Shown in pieces: positions 25,953 through 35,201 of a stretch of DNA of 64,000 nt. The stretch's first letter is position 1. Every line of letters begins with the position of its first letter. The position numbers and the translations under genes were made by a program. The notes beneath the pieces were generated by a model, which saw only the letters and a list, made by a program, of their open reading frames with translations, did no database searches and was not told where the DNA came from. This stretch comes from Zwartia panacis (GTDB taxonomy: Bacteria; Pseudomonadota; Gammaproteobacteria; Burkholderiales; Burkholderiaceae_B): the NCBI RefSeq assembly GCF_030410395.1, contig NZ_JAUHHF010000003.1:248001-312000 (forward strand), in the 5' to 3' direction.

Positions 25953-27375
25953 GACTGATTCCTGCAATGGATTGATTTTTTAATCTGTACTGTTGTTGTC
26001 CATAGGTCGCGCCGCCACCCATACTTTGATAGAGCTTTGACAAAGAGATAATCGTTTGCAGCTTGGTCTGGACAATCGCCATATTGGCCTGATCAAATTG
26101 TCCGACAGTTTGCAAATATTGAGTTTCAGAGAGCAAACCATTTTTGAGCATGGCTTGATACGTCTTCATATTTTTTCTGGAGTTTGCAAGAGCATTTTCT
26201 TGTTTAACCAGTGATGTTTTTTTGGCTTCAAAGTCCGCGAGAGCATTATCAACTTCTTTCATGGCGTTTTCGACCACGCTAAAGTAGCGAATGATTTCGC
26301 CATCGTATTGCTTGTTCGCAGAGATCACTTTACCGATGAACTGTGGATCAAGCGTCCAAGTTAAAAGTCCTAATTGCACGGTTTCTGTCAATCGCTCTCT
26401 TGTACCATTGACATTCGCCGATGCGTTCAGGCTCGCCCCAGCCCAGGTGAGCGTCGGAGCAAATAAACTGGCTGTCGCGGAGAGACCGTAGTCTGTCGCT
26501 TGGATTTTTGCTCTCGCAGCCGCGACGTCAGGACGAGAAGCCAACACCGAGGTCGGCGTATTGCCTGGGGCAATGGAGTCCAGTTTGAGCGTGCCAAATC
26601 TTTCACTGGGAGTGAAGTGAGTCAGCGGTCGCCCTACCAGCGTTAAAAGAGCATTTTTAGCTGCGATTTTATTGGCATGATTGGTTACGACTTGAGCGTC
26701 GATTTTCTGGAGATAAGAATCTTGCTCATTTGTTGAAACTTCTGTGTTCAATCCCCGCAGCGTCATAGAACGCGCGGTACTAAGTTGAGCGCTTACATTT
26801 TTTTTGAGCGCATTCAGAATATTTTCTTCTTCGATACAAGCCAATAAAAGAGCATACGAAGAGACAACCTGAGCAGCGATCGACGCTCTCATGGCCAGGA
26901 ACTCAGCCACGCTGATCTCTACATTTTTTTCCGCTTCTTTGGTTCGGCTGGGCAACTGAATCACGTTGACCATCCACGTCGGCAAAAATGCTAAGAAACT
27001 GCCTGTTCCAGCCAAAGGCATTGGCAGATTGGGCAACAGTACAAGACCATTACTTCGAATCGGCCCTGCCATGATGCTCAGGCTGGGCAGCCAACCTAGT
27101 TTGACAGTGTCCAGAGAGCTTTGGGCGATCTCTATATTCTTGCGTGCAATTGAAATTTGCTTATTATTTTCCAAGGCTTCGGACACAAGGCTGTCCAGCT
27201 CTTGACTACCCACTTCTTTCCACCAGGGATTTTCAGGAAGGTTTTTTTCTGGAGCGCTAGTGTTGACAATCGAAAATGACTGGGGTGCTTCAGCAGTCGG
27301 CGTATCGCCATGAAACATACAGCCGGTCACTGATAATGCTGAGAGTATGGCAACCAATACCGACCTGTAACGCAT
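25933..27375 (-). CDS. Outer-membrane efflux lipoprotein, NodT/OprM type
   Basis: 480 residues. A lipoprotein signal with lipobox SVTGC (Cys19) is followed by the two-repeat TolC-like fold: NPWWKEVGSQELDSLV at the start and long Ala/Leu/Gln-rich helices, with a second copy from about 255. TolC-type trimers form the exit duct of tripartite pumps. The gene is first in a four-gene operon with the fusion protein and the split FUSC pump. No clear ribosome binding site precedes the ATG. An inverted repeat at 27481-27509, about 105 bases upstream, may be an operator. No regulator gene is adjacent. Confidence 0.9.
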   Translation of the reverse strand: MRYRSVLVAILSALSVTGCMFHGDTPTAEAPQSFSIVNTSAPEKNLPENPWWKEVGSQELDSLVSEALENNKQISIARKNIEIAQSSLDTVKLGWLPSLSIMAGPIRSNGLVLLPNLPMPLAGTGSFLAFLPTWMVNVIQLPSRTKEAEKNVEISVAEFLAMRASIAAQVVSSYALLLACIEEENILNALKKNVSAQLSTARSMTLRGLNTEVSTNEQDSYLQKIDAQVVTNHANKIAAKNALLTLVGRPLTHFTPSERFGTLKLDSIAPGNTPTSVLASRPDVAAARAKIQATDYGLSATASLFAPTLTWAGASLNASANVNGTRERLTETVQLGLLTWTLDPQFIGKVISANKQYDGEIIRYFSVVENAMKEVDNALADFEAKKTSLVKQENALANSRKNMKTYQAMLKNGLLSETQYLQTVGQFDQANMAIVQTKLQTIISLSKLYQSMGGGATYGQQQYRLKNQSIAGISRDNTQK

Positions 27376-27480
27376 ATGTTTATGTTAATTTGACTGAGGG
27401 TTAATTATTTTTAAAAAATCGCGCCAAGCGGGAAAGGTCTGGAAACCTGATGATTTTCAAAATTGAAATTATTGTACAAG

Positions 27481-27509
27481 ATTGGTTTGTTCCATCAGAA
27501 CCAACCAAT
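27481..27509. promoter_or_regulatory. 13-bp inverted repeat in divergent promoter region
   Basis: ATTGGTTTGTTCC and AGAACCAACCAAT are separated by three bases and match as inverted arms in 11 of 13 positions. The site lies between the efflux operon (minus strand, start 27375) and tag (plus strand, start 27549). Its size and symmetry fit a dimeric repressor of the efflux operon, or control of tag. Confidence 0.45.
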
Positions 27510-27548
27510 TTGCCGCTCTGGCCGTAGCCTTTAGATTTCGAGAGTTCC

Positions 27549-28118
27549 ATGCAACGTTGCCCCTGGTGCGAAGGGTTTGATTTATATCGGCATTATCACG
27601 ACACAGAATGGGGTGTGCCGCTGCGTGACGATCGCGCCTTGTTTGAGCTCCTGATTCTTGAAGGTGCCCAAGCAGGACTTTCGTGGTCGACGGTACTTAA
27701 AAAGCGGGAACACTATCGTCAAGCTTTCGATGCTTTCGATCCGGCTCGCATCGCCCGCTATGATGATAAAAAAGTTCATGCGCTCTTGAATGATCCAGGC
27801 ATCATTCGCAACAAACTAAAAATCTCCGCCGCCATCATCAATGCAAAGGCCTATCTGGCACTCACGCGCGATGGACAAACTTTCAGTGATTTTTTATGGC
27901 AATTTGTCCGACACAAACCGCTTCAAAACCATCGTGAATCGCCCAGCGATGTTCCAGCCAAAACGCCCGAGTCTGATGCGATGAGCAAAGCATTGCAAAA
28001 GCTCGGGTTTAAATTTGTCGGCTCGACGATTTGTTATGCCTTCATGCAGGCCTCGGGGATGGTCAATGATCATTTGGTGAGTTGTCACCGTCATTTGCCA
28101 GTCACCCGTCTAGCCTAA
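27549..28118 (+). CDS. tag: DNA-3-methyladenine glycosylase I
   Basis: 189 residues, the normal length. The enzyme removes 3-methyladenine from alkylated DNA as the first step of base excision repair. The zinc ligands of E. coli Tag are all in place at the same numbers (Cys4, His17, His175, Cys179), as is the active-site Glu38 in ELLILEGAQAGLSW. It stands alone, divergent from the efflux operon and convergent with the aldehyde dehydrogenase gene. Confidence 0.97.
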   Translation: MQRCPWCEGFDLYRHYHDTEWGVPLRDDRALFELLILEGAQAGLSWSTVLKKREHYRQAFDAFDPARIARYDDKKVHALLNDPGIIRNKLKISAAIINAKAYLALTRDGQTFSDFLWQFVRHKPLQNHRESPSDVPAKTPESDAMSKALQKLGFKFVGSTICYAFMQASGMVNDHLVSCHRHLPVTRLA

Positions 28119-28126
28119 GACCGTTT

Positions 28127-29653
28127 CTAGTCAAGAGATGGCGCATACCCAAACGGCTGATTCGGATTTTCGGCCGTTTCGACCCATACACTTTTAACTT
28201 GGGTATATTCCTGTAGCGCCTCGACACCACTCGAACGCCCATGTCCACTGGCATCGTAGCCTCCAAAAGGAGAGGTAACATTAATCACTTTATACATATT
28301 GATCCAAAAGGTGCCCGCCTTGACTTGACCCGCGACACGAAAAGCGCGCCCAATATCCCGGGTCCATACCGCACCCGCCAACCCGAAATCGTTGTCGTTC
28401 GCGATTCGAATCGCCTCCTCTTCCGTGTCAAACGGAATGGCGACCACCACCGGTCCGAAGATTTCAGTCCGCGCCACAGCCATCTCGTTTGTCACGTTTT
28501 TTAAAACGGTCGGTCGAACATAAAAGCCGGATGACTGCAGCTTTTCAGATGCTTGTCCACCGACGATTTCAGCGCCCTCACGCACACCCGTTTCAATCAT
28601 GTTCATGATGTGCTGATGCTGCTTGGCATTCTGTATGGGACCAATTTCTGTTTCTGCTAAAGCGGGCTCGCCTACACGTATCTTGCTTGCCCCATCAGCG
28701 ACCATTTTGACAAACTTTTCATAAATCCCCCGTTGCACCAGAAGACGTGAGCCCGCCACGCAACTCTGACCGGCACTCCCAAAAATCGCCGCTTGCGCAC
28801 CGATACAAGCACGTTCCAAATCCGCATCATCAAAAACAATGTTGGCCGACTTTCCGCCCAGCTCCAGCACGCATGGAATGCCCCGCACAGCTGCTGCCGC
28901 AGCGATTTTTCCGCCCGTTGCGGGTGAACCCACAAAGATCACTTTTTTGACTGCTTTGTGATTCAACGCGGCTTGACCAACAGTATGGCCATATCCGACG
29001 AGGATGTTGATGACACCTTTTGGTATACCTGCCTGCTCAGCCAGTTTAGCGACAGCAAGTGAACTTAAGGGGGTCAACTCTGATGGCTTGAGCAGCACCG
29101 CGTTTCCCATGCATATCGCGGGCGCGATCTGCCATCCACAAGTGAACATCGGGGCATTCCACGGGGTGATTTGCAGAACGACGCCAAAGGGCTCACGTCG
29201 GGTGTAATTCAAATGACCGCTTGGCACAGGAATCACGTGTCCATAGAGTTTGTCTGTCCAGCCGCCGTAATACTCAAACATCTCTGCGACGCGAAGTGCC
29301 TCGCCGCGACAATCGCGAATCGGCTTGCCGGCCGAGATCGACTCGAGTTGGGCAAGTGGTTCGATATTTGCGCGCAGCAAGCGACCGACCTCTTGCATCA
29401 GCCTGCCTCGTTCTGCATGGCTCAGCCTTGCCCACACTTGTTGTCCGGCCATCGCCGCGATGCAAGCTTGTTGTGTGATGCTTTCTGAGGCATCGTTATA
29501 TTTCAAATAGACATCACCTGTCGCAGGATTGATCAGACTGATTTCACTGCCGTCCCCAGGAATCATTTCTCCGGATACATATGAACCGACGAGTCCTTTC
29601 GGGAAAAAGACTTGATAGGCCTGGAGTAATTGCTGTGTTTGCGTTGCACTCAT
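28127..29653 (-). CDS. NAD(P)-dependent aldehyde dehydrogenase
   Basis: 508 residues, full length for the superfamily. Catalytic Cys298 sits in GSAGQSCVAGSR, the general base Glu264 in LELGGKSAN, and the conserved Asn166 in PWNAPMF. It oxidises an aldehyde or semialdehyde to the acid. The gene follows a beta-hydroxyacid dehydrogenase gene after 32 bases on the same strand, which suggests a two-step route: alcohol to semialdehyde to acid. The betaine-aldehyde/gamma-aminobutyraldehyde group is the nearest impression, but the substrate cannot be fixed. A divergent LysR gene probably controls both. Confidence 0.9.
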   Translation of the reverse strand: MSATQTQQLLQAYQVFFPKGLVGSYVSGEMIPGDGSEISLINPATGDVYLKYNDASESITQQACIAAMAGQQVWARLSHAERGRLMQEVGRLLRANIEPLAQLESISAGKPIRDCRGEALRVAEMFEYYGGWTDKLYGHVIPVPSGHLNYTRREPFGVVLQITPWNAPMFTCGWQIAPAICMGNAVLLKPSELTPLSSLAVAKLAEQAGIPKGVINILVGYGHTVGQAALNHKAVKKVIFVGSPATGGKIAAAAAVRGIPCVLELGGKSANIVFDDADLERACIGAQAAIFGSAGQSCVAGSRLLVQRGIYEKFVKMVADGASKIRVGEPALAETEIGPIQNAKQHQHIMNMIETGVREGAEIVGGQASEKLQSSGFYVRPTVLKNVTNEMAVARTEIFGPVVVAIPFDTEEEAIRIANDNDFGLAGAVWTRDIGRAFRVAGQVKAGTFWINMYKVINVTSPFGGYDASGHGRSSGVEALQEYTQVKSVWVETAENPNQPFGYAPSLD

Positions 29654-29685
29654 GCTTGTTCTCTATCAATTGAATTTGAATGCGA

Positions 29686-30564
29686 TCAAGCCTGATCGCG
29701 TGTTCCAAGTTCGACGATTCTGTTGAAGTCCTCTTCATCTGCAATAGACTGGGCACTCAGCGCCCATAGCTCGGCGACCTTTGCAGCCATCGGCAAATCC
29801 ATCGCAAGCGCCGAAATCAGTTCCTGAGAGAGTCGAACGTCCTTGCGCATCAACTTCATCGTAAAACCAGAGTCAAACTTGCCATTCATAATCCAAGTGG
29901 GATAACTATGTTCGGTGATAAAGCTTCGACCAGAGCCCGCATTAATCCCTTGGAGCAACTGTTCAGTCGGTACACCCGCTTTTTCGGCCATCCTCGTGAC
30001 TTCGCCTGCGATCAGCAAATGCGCCGCGGCAAAAAGATTGTTCGCGATTTTGGCAACATGTCCGGCACCGATCTCGCCTACATGCACACGTTTAGCAGTC
30101 ATGGCAGCGAGTACGGGCTCAGCTTCGGCGAGATCCTCCTTGGCACCTCCAATCACCATCGCCATCGTGCCCGTGATCGCACCCTTGGGACCCCCACTCA
30201 CAGGCGCATCCAGCATTCTCATCCCCGCGCGCCTCAGATTTTCGGCAAGTCTGCGTGTCGTCTCTGGATGTGAGGTCGAGGTATCGACCACGAGCAATCC
30301 GGGTTTGACATTCGCCAAAATCCCCCCAGATCCAGTCACCACATCCTCGACAATCGCAGCTGTGGGTAGGGACAAAAGCACGATGTCGCACTCGGCGACA
30401 ACCTCTCCAATCGTTTCCCTGACTGAAATGCCCTCCTTGGACAAGGCTTCTCGCGTCGTGATCGCCACGTCGGTGCCCACCACCTCAAATCCTTGCCGCT
30501 TGAGGGTCAACGCCATCCCTCGACCCATATTCCCCAGACCAATCAGTCCAATACGCTTAAACAT
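29686..30564 (-). CDS. Beta-hydroxyacid dehydrogenase (HIBADH/GarR family)
   Basis: 292 residues from ATG 30564, preceded by GGGGGAA; an in-frame TTG six codons earlier is less likely. The N-terminal Rossmann domain begins with IGLIGLGNMGRGMA. The substrate signature is DAPVSGGPKGA, and the catalytic Lys is in GHVAKIANNL. Members interconvert 3-hydroxyisobutyrate, tartronate semialdehyde or similar beta-hydroxyacids and their semialdehydes. The gene lies upstream of the aldehyde dehydrogenase and divergent from the LysR gene. Confidence 0.9.
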   Translation of the reverse strand: MFKRIGLIGLGNMGRGMALTLKRQGFEVVGTDVAITTREALSKEGISVRETIGEVVAECDIVLLSLPTAAIVEDVVTGSGGILANVKPGLLVVDTSTSHPETTRRLAENLRRAGMRMLDAPVSGGPKGAITGTMAMVIGGAKEDLAEAEPVLAAMTAKRVHVGEIGAGHVAKIANNLFAAAHLLIAGEVTRMAEKAGVPTEQLLQGINAGSGRSFITEHSYPTWIMNGKFDSGFTMKLMRKDVRLSQELISALAMDLPMAAKVAELWALSAQSIADEEDFNRIVELGTRDQA

Positions 30565-30638
30565 TCGCGAATTCCCCCTCAAAACGACAGCGTCCCATAA
30601 GCAAGATCCTCAAACAATAGCAACATCCGTATAATTTC

Positions 30639-30655
30639 GTTGCTTTTAAGTCAAC
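30639..30655. promoter_or_regulatory. Candidate LysR-type binding site
   Basis: GTTG-N9-CAAC contains a T-N11-A core and lies between the divergent dehydrogenase (start 30564) and LysR (start 30695) genes, where the regulator normally binds. Assignment rests on motif form and position only. Confidence 0.35.
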
Positions 30656-30694
30656 AATTGAAACAAATTAATCATCACCTCAATCGAGCCTGCC

Positions 30695-31609
30695 ATGAAC
30701 ATTGCGATCGACGATCGACGCGTCAGATATTTCTTCGAGGCGGTCACCTGCGGCTCAGTCAGAGCGGCCGCGGATAAACTGGACATGAACCCATCTGTAG
30801 TGAGCAGGCAAATCGCACAGCTTGAAAGCGAGCTAGTCGTCACGCTGATGGAGCGCCTTGGCCGAGGCGTCAAAGCGACTGAAGCCGGTCAAATATTGAT
30901 CGATTACTACCGCCAGCATCGTTCACATCAAGATGATGTGGTCACCAAAATTCAAGAGCTGCGCGGCCTGAAAGATGGCCATATTGATCTGGTGCTTGGA
31001 GAGGGATTTGTCGGCGATTTGATGGGCCCGCCTATTCAGGAATTTTGGGGACGTTATCCCGGGCTGTCCATCACAATGAATCTCGCCGGCACGAATGATG
31101 TGTTGCGTCAGGTATCAGAGGACCTTGCCCACATCGGGCTGGTTTACAACCCGTTTCCGTCGAAAAATATTCGTTCACGCGCGGCTGTCAGGCAACCACT
31201 TTGCGCCATCATGCCACCGGGCCATCCGCTTACACGACAAAAAACTAGACCAAAGCTCTCTGAGATCTGTGACTGCCCTGTCGCTTTAATGCATGGCTCT
31301 TATGGAACGCGTCAACTCATCGCCATGGCTGAGCAAATGGACCAGATTCGGCTCGTACCCAGGCTGATGACCGACTCGATTTCAATCTTGAAACATTTCG
31401 TGAGAGCCGGTCTTGGTATCGGTCTGCTGCCGGAGTTTTCAGTGACACAAGAAATCCATGCGGGCGAATTGATTGCCCTGGAGGTTGATCATCCAATCCT
31501 TTCCAACGCCGAGGCTCATATTGTTACCAGACTTGGCCGCCAGCTTCCCATCGCGGCGAATCAATTACTGATACATCTCATCTCGAGTATGCAGGCATTC
31601 AGAAAATGA
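30695..31609 (+). CDS. LysR-family transcriptional regulator
   Basis: 304 residues. The N-terminal winged helix (about 5-65) has AAADKLDMNPSVVSRQIAQLE, the usual recognition helix. The remainder is the two-lobed periplasmic-protein-like effector domain. It is divergent from the beta-hydroxyacid and aldehyde dehydrogenase genes with a 130-base spacer, the standard arrangement for a LysR activator and its target operon. The effector is probably a substrate or intermediate of that route. A gene for an outer-membrane protein follows on the same strand. Confidence 0.93.
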   Translation: MNIAIDDRRVRYFFEAVTCGSVRAAADKLDMNPSVVSRQIAQLESELVVTLMERLGRGVKATEAGQILIDYYRQHRSHQDDVVTKIQELRGLKDGHIDLVLGEGFVGDLMGPPIQEFWGRYPGLSITMNLAGTNDVLRQVSEDLAHIGLVYNPFPSKNIRSRAAVRQPLCAIMPPGHPLTRQKTRPKLSEICDCPVALMHGSYGTRQLIAMAEQMDQIRLVPRLMTDSISILKHFVRAGLGIGLLPEFSVTQEIHAGELIALEVDHPILSNAEAHIVTRLGRQLPIAANQLLIHLISSMQAFRK

Positions 31610-31718
31610 TCATCAATAACGACCAATAACGACAATGCAGGATCAGTCGAATCAAGACCTGATCCCACACACTAAACTTGTTCAGAAGATTGTATTGACA
31701 CACAGGAACAAGAAAGTG

Positions 31719-32483
31719 ATGAAGACGACAAGAAAACATTTAACTATCACGACCATCGTTCTGGTTACCCTTGCGCCAATGATCGCCACGGCAAATTCCG
31801 GTAACGGAATTAACCCATTCCAAGGGTTTTATGGTCAATTCTCGACGGGCTATGAATCCAACTCGTTTACAAACACATCTTTACGTTACACAAACGTCAG
31901 CCCCCCTGAGTATTACAGCAGCGGCACCAATATCGCCTCCAACCAAACAGCTTCAGGCATGCCGCTTGTTGTTGGTATGGGCTACAACTTTTCACTCAAT
32001 GAAAAATGGATATTGGGCATTGGCGCGGACTATTCATTTCTTGCGCAAACCACGAGTAAGTTCTCAGCTAGAAATCCCGCTTTCATACAGTCCACACCTG
32101 CGGTTGGGCAGCAACTGAAAGCCTCAGATCGTTTCAATGTGTTTTTAACCGCCGGCTACGCATTGACCCGGCAAGATCTGCTTTACGCAAAAGCAGGGTA
32201 TTCGAATCAAAATGTCCAGTTCACACGTCCGGCCCAAGATTCGGCAACAGGTCTGACCGCGACCTCGAATCAGGGTGGGTACATACTGGGACTGGGTTAC
32301 AGAAAAGCGATCGAGGGTGGGTTGTACGTCTATGCCGAAGCGAACTACATGAAGTATTCAAGCGCCTCCCTCAATGGTTCGCTCTCAGGCCAAAGTGGTG
32401 AAGACACTGTCATCACAAATATCAGCCAAAACCCCTCCGCGAGCGCCATGACGGTCTTAATTGGTCTAGGATACAGGTTCTAA
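31719..32483 (+). CDS. Outer-membrane beta-barrel protein, OmpA/Omp25-like
   Basis: 254 residues from ATG 31719; the frame is open further upstream from 31635, but that stretch lacks a signal sequence. A signal peptide (about 1-24, ATA-NSG) is followed by a barrel of the porin/Omp25 type: [48 protein letters not shown], ending IGLGYRF with the terminal Phe recognised by BAM. No peptidoglycan-binding domain follows. It lies 109 bases after the LysR gene and 25 before fhs. Confidence 0.8.
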   Translation: MKTTRKHLTITTIVLVTLAPMIATANSGNGINPFQGFYGQFSTGYESNSFTNTSLRYTNVSPPEYYSSGTNIASNQTASGMPLVVGMGYNFSLNEKWILGIGADYSFLAQTTSKFSARNPAFIQSTPAVGQQLKASDRFNVFLTAGYALTRQDLLYAKAGYSNQNVQFTRPAQDSATGLTATSNQGGYILGLGYRKAIEGGLYVYAEANYMKYSSASLNGSLSGQSGEDTVITNISQNPSASAMTVLIGLGYRF

Positions 32484-32508
32484 AAACTCCAGGTTTTATT
32501 TGATCTCT

Positions 32509-34182
32509 ATGCGTTCAGATCTTGCCATTGCCCAAGCCGCCAATAAAACACCGATTCTCAAGCTCGCTCCCGCCAAGGCAGATATCCCGGAGGACGCCTT
32601 AGAGCCCTTCGGAAGATATAAAGCCAAGCTCTCGCTGGACTACATCCGCTCACTTCAGAACCGTCCCAATGGCAAACTGATCCTGGTGACGGCAATATCC
32701 CCCACCCCGGCGGGAGAAGGTAAAACAACGACTACCGTCGGTCTTGGCGACGCACTGAACCATATCGGCAAGCGCGCCATGATTTGTTTGCGCGAGCCCT
32801 CGCTTGGACCGGTTTTCGGCATGAAAGGCGGTGCTGCGGGCGGCGGGATGGCGCAAGTCGTCCCGATGGAAGATATCAACTTGCACTTTACGGGAGATTT
32901 CAACGCCATCGCATTGGCCAACAACCTCCTGGCTGCGCTGATCGACAATCACATTCATCACGGCAACAAGTTGCAATTTGATGTCAGACGCATCACCTGG
33001 CGACGCGTCGTCGACCTCAATGATCGCGCTTTGAGGCAAATTGTTGTGGGTCTGGGTGGCACAGCCAACGGTTTTCCACGCGAAGATCACTTTGATATCG
33101 TGGTCGCCTCAGAGGTCATGGCGATTTTCTGTTTGGTCAATAACTTGCAGGACTTGAAAGAACGCCTGGGCGATATCGTGGTCGGGCATTCTTTATCCGG
33201 CAAACCCATCCGGGCGCGCGACCTACAAGCTCAAGGTGCGATGGCGGCTTTGCTCAAAGAAGCATTGGCACCAAACATCGTTCAGACACTTGAAAATAAT
33301 CTGGCGTTGGTCCATGGCGGCCCTTTCGCCAATATCGCGCACGGTTGCAACTCTGTCCTGGCCACGTCAACGGCCCTCAAACTCGCAGACTATGTTGTCA
33401 CTGAAGCGGGCTTTGGCGCGGACCTCGGTGCAGAAAAATTTTTGGATATCAAATGTCGAAAAGCAGGTTTGACACCATCGGCCGTCGTACTGGTCGCCAC
33501 CGTGCGCGCCTTGAAATATCATGGCGGTGTTGAAGTCAAAGACGTTGGCGTTGAAAACCTTAAAGCACTGCGCGCGGGTCTCGTGAATCTCGAGCGCCAT
33601 ATCCACAACATCCAGCACAACTTTGGCCTGCCCTGCGTGGTCGCGATCAATCATCGCACTGAGGATACACCTGCGGAAATTGCGCTCCTAAAATCCACCG
33701 CGGCTGCGCTTGGTGTTGAAGTGGTCCTGGCAGAACACTGGGCCAAAGGCGGACCAGGCGCAGCAGATCTGGCGCACGCCGTCGTCAAACTGTGCGAGCA
33801 ACCTAATCACTTCAAATTCTTATACGAGGACGACGCTTCGTTGCTGGAAAAGGTGGGCACGATTGCCATCAAAACCTACGGCGCTGACGGTATCTCCTGT
33901 GACGCCAAGGTTAGAGCCCAGTTTGCACAGCTCGAAGCCGATGGGTACGGCCATTTGCCTGTGTGTATCGCAAAAACTCAATATTCGTTTTCTTCGGATG
34001 CCAAATTACGCGGTGCGCCAAGCGGTCACACGCTGGTCATTCGTGAAGTTCGGCTCGCCGCGGGTGCAGGCTTCGTCGTGGTAGTCTGTGGCGACATCAT
34101 GACCATGCCTGGCCTGCCCGTCATACCCGCTGCGAACGGAATCGACATCAACGAAAACGGAGAGATCACCGGACTTTCCTAA
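32509..34182 (+). CDS. fhs: Formate-tetrahydrofolate ligase
   Basis: 557 residues from ATG 32509, the usual length; an in-frame TTG lies three codons earlier. The enzyme makes 10-formyl-tetrahydrofolate from formate, ATP and tetrahydrofolate in one-carbon metabolism. The ATP loop is [18 protein letters not shown], followed by [18 protein letters not shown] and LTGDFNAI-like sequence ([15 protein letters not shown]). The end overlaps the stop of the convergent receptor gene by four bases. Confidence 0.97.
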   Translation: MRSDLAIAQAANKTPILKLAPAKADIPEDALEPFGRYKAKLSLDYIRSLQNRPNGKLILVTAISPTPAGEGKTTTTVGLGDALNHIGKRAMICLREPSLGPVFGMKGGAAGGGMAQVVPMEDINLHFTGDFNAIALANNLLAALIDNHIHHGNKLQFDVRRITWRRVVDLNDRALRQIVVGLGGTANGFPREDHFDIVVASEVMAIFCLVNNLQDLKERLGDIVVGHSLSGKPIRARDLQAQGAMAALLKEALAPNIVQTLENNLALVHGGPFANIAHGCNSVLATSTALKLADYVVTEAGFGADLGAEKFLDIKCRKAGLTPSAVVLVATVRALKYHGGVEVKDVGVENLKALRAGLVNLERHIHNIQHNFGLPCVVAINHRTEDTPAEIALLKSTAAALGVEVVLAEHWAKGGPGAADLAHAVVKLCEQPNHFKFLYEDDASLLEKVGTIAIKTYGADGISCDAKVRAQFAQLEADGYGHLPVCIAKTQYSFSSDAKLRGAPSGHTLVIREVRLAAGAGFVVVVCGDIMTMPGLPVIPAANGIDINENGEITGLS

Positions 34183-35201
34183 GGATAGAGACTTCCGGAG
34201 GAGCGCGCGAGCTCACGATAAACATTCGGCAACACCACACCCCTCTCCCGCAGCACCGATGAACGGATTGCCACGTCAAAATCATTCGGTTTTTCAACAG
34301 GAGGGGGGGATCGATCCAGACCTGCGTCGAGCCACTTCAACGACATTTCCATCGCTTTACGTCCAAAAACCTCGCCTGGCATGGCGATGGCAAGACCGCC
34401 ACCATAACGGACATAGCTCAGGCGCACGCCGATCGATAATGGAGACGCATTAGCCTGCGTCCAGGCCACGATCTCCTTTTCAGGCATGTATTCTCCACCA
34501 CGCTCTTTTTTCAACAGATCAGTGGTCAGAACAATCAAAATATCGGCTTGACTCGCAGGACCCTTGATAAAGGCCTGCCAATCCTTGAAATCATCGACCA
34601 GTGCGACAGGTCCCAAAGTATGGGGGCCCCAGTCAGCGGTTTGAATAATTTTCATCTCGCTGCGACCCGTCACATCGTTGATGCCGATTGCCGCCACCTT
34701 CAGGGACTCTTGGGGCTTCAGTACTTTCATGAGTTCAACGATTGCCGCTGTGGGCATATCCTCAGAGACGCCTGTCGCACGCGTCGCGGACGAATACCCA
34801 TAGGACTCCGGAGACTGCAACATTGAAGTGAAGACGACGGGTGGTCTGCGAGATGGATCAAGTTTGCTTGTCACCAGACTGTTCGTCTCGTCATCCACAG
34901 AAATTAAGATACTAGGTTTTTCCCTCTCAATGGCCCGAACAGCCGAAGCAACTGCCACGTGTAACTGTTGCTCGGAGTATTCATTATTCATGTCCATGTA
35001 GTGATAGGTCACCGCAACGGGGCGCCTGTTACTCACCAAACCTTTCTTGATGCCCGTCTCCACCCGTATGGACCAGTCGGCTGTCGGATTAAGGGGAAAC
35101 AACACCAGGATCCTGGGCCTGTTTGTCGTGGAGAGAAAGACCCAACAGAAAAAGGCAAATACAGTCAGGGCAACTAGCAGACGCAGGTGTATCTTTTTCA
35201 T
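34179..35201 (-). CDS. Membrane-anchored ABC-type substrate-binding protein
   Basis: 340 residues from ATG 35201, chosen because it overlaps the stop of the permease gene as ATGA. One N-terminal hydrophobic helix (about 8-25, uncleaved or signal) is followed by a two-lobed receptor of the ABC_sub_bind (YtbX/TrpX-like) family: [45 protein letters not shown]-type second-lobe strand. No ABC permease or ATPase gene is near. Coupling to an SLC13-type permease suggests that the receptor serves or senses the same anion, an unusual partnership. Confidence 0.75.
   Translation of the reverse strand: MKKIHLRLLVALTVFAFFCWVFLSTTNRPRILVLFPLNPTADWSIRVETGIKKGLVSNRRPVAVTYHYMDMNNEYSEQQLHVAVASAVRAIEREKPSILISVDDETNSLVTSKLDPSRRPPVVFTSMLQSPESYGYSSATRATGVSEDMPTAAIVELMKVLKPQESLKVAAIGINDVTGRSEMKIIQTADWGPHTLGPVALVDDFKDWQAFIKGPASQADILIVLTTDLLKKERGGEYMPEKEIVAWTQANASPLSIGVRLSYVRYGGGLAIAMPGEVFGRKAMEMSLKWLDAGLDRSPPPVEKPNDFDVAIRSSVLRERGVVLPNVYRELARSSGSLYP

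Noticed and set aside
29004-29510. Open frames opposite the aldehyde dehydrogenase gene
   Set aside because: The dehydrogenase has all catalytic residues; the opposite frames are Arg/Ser-rich artefacts.
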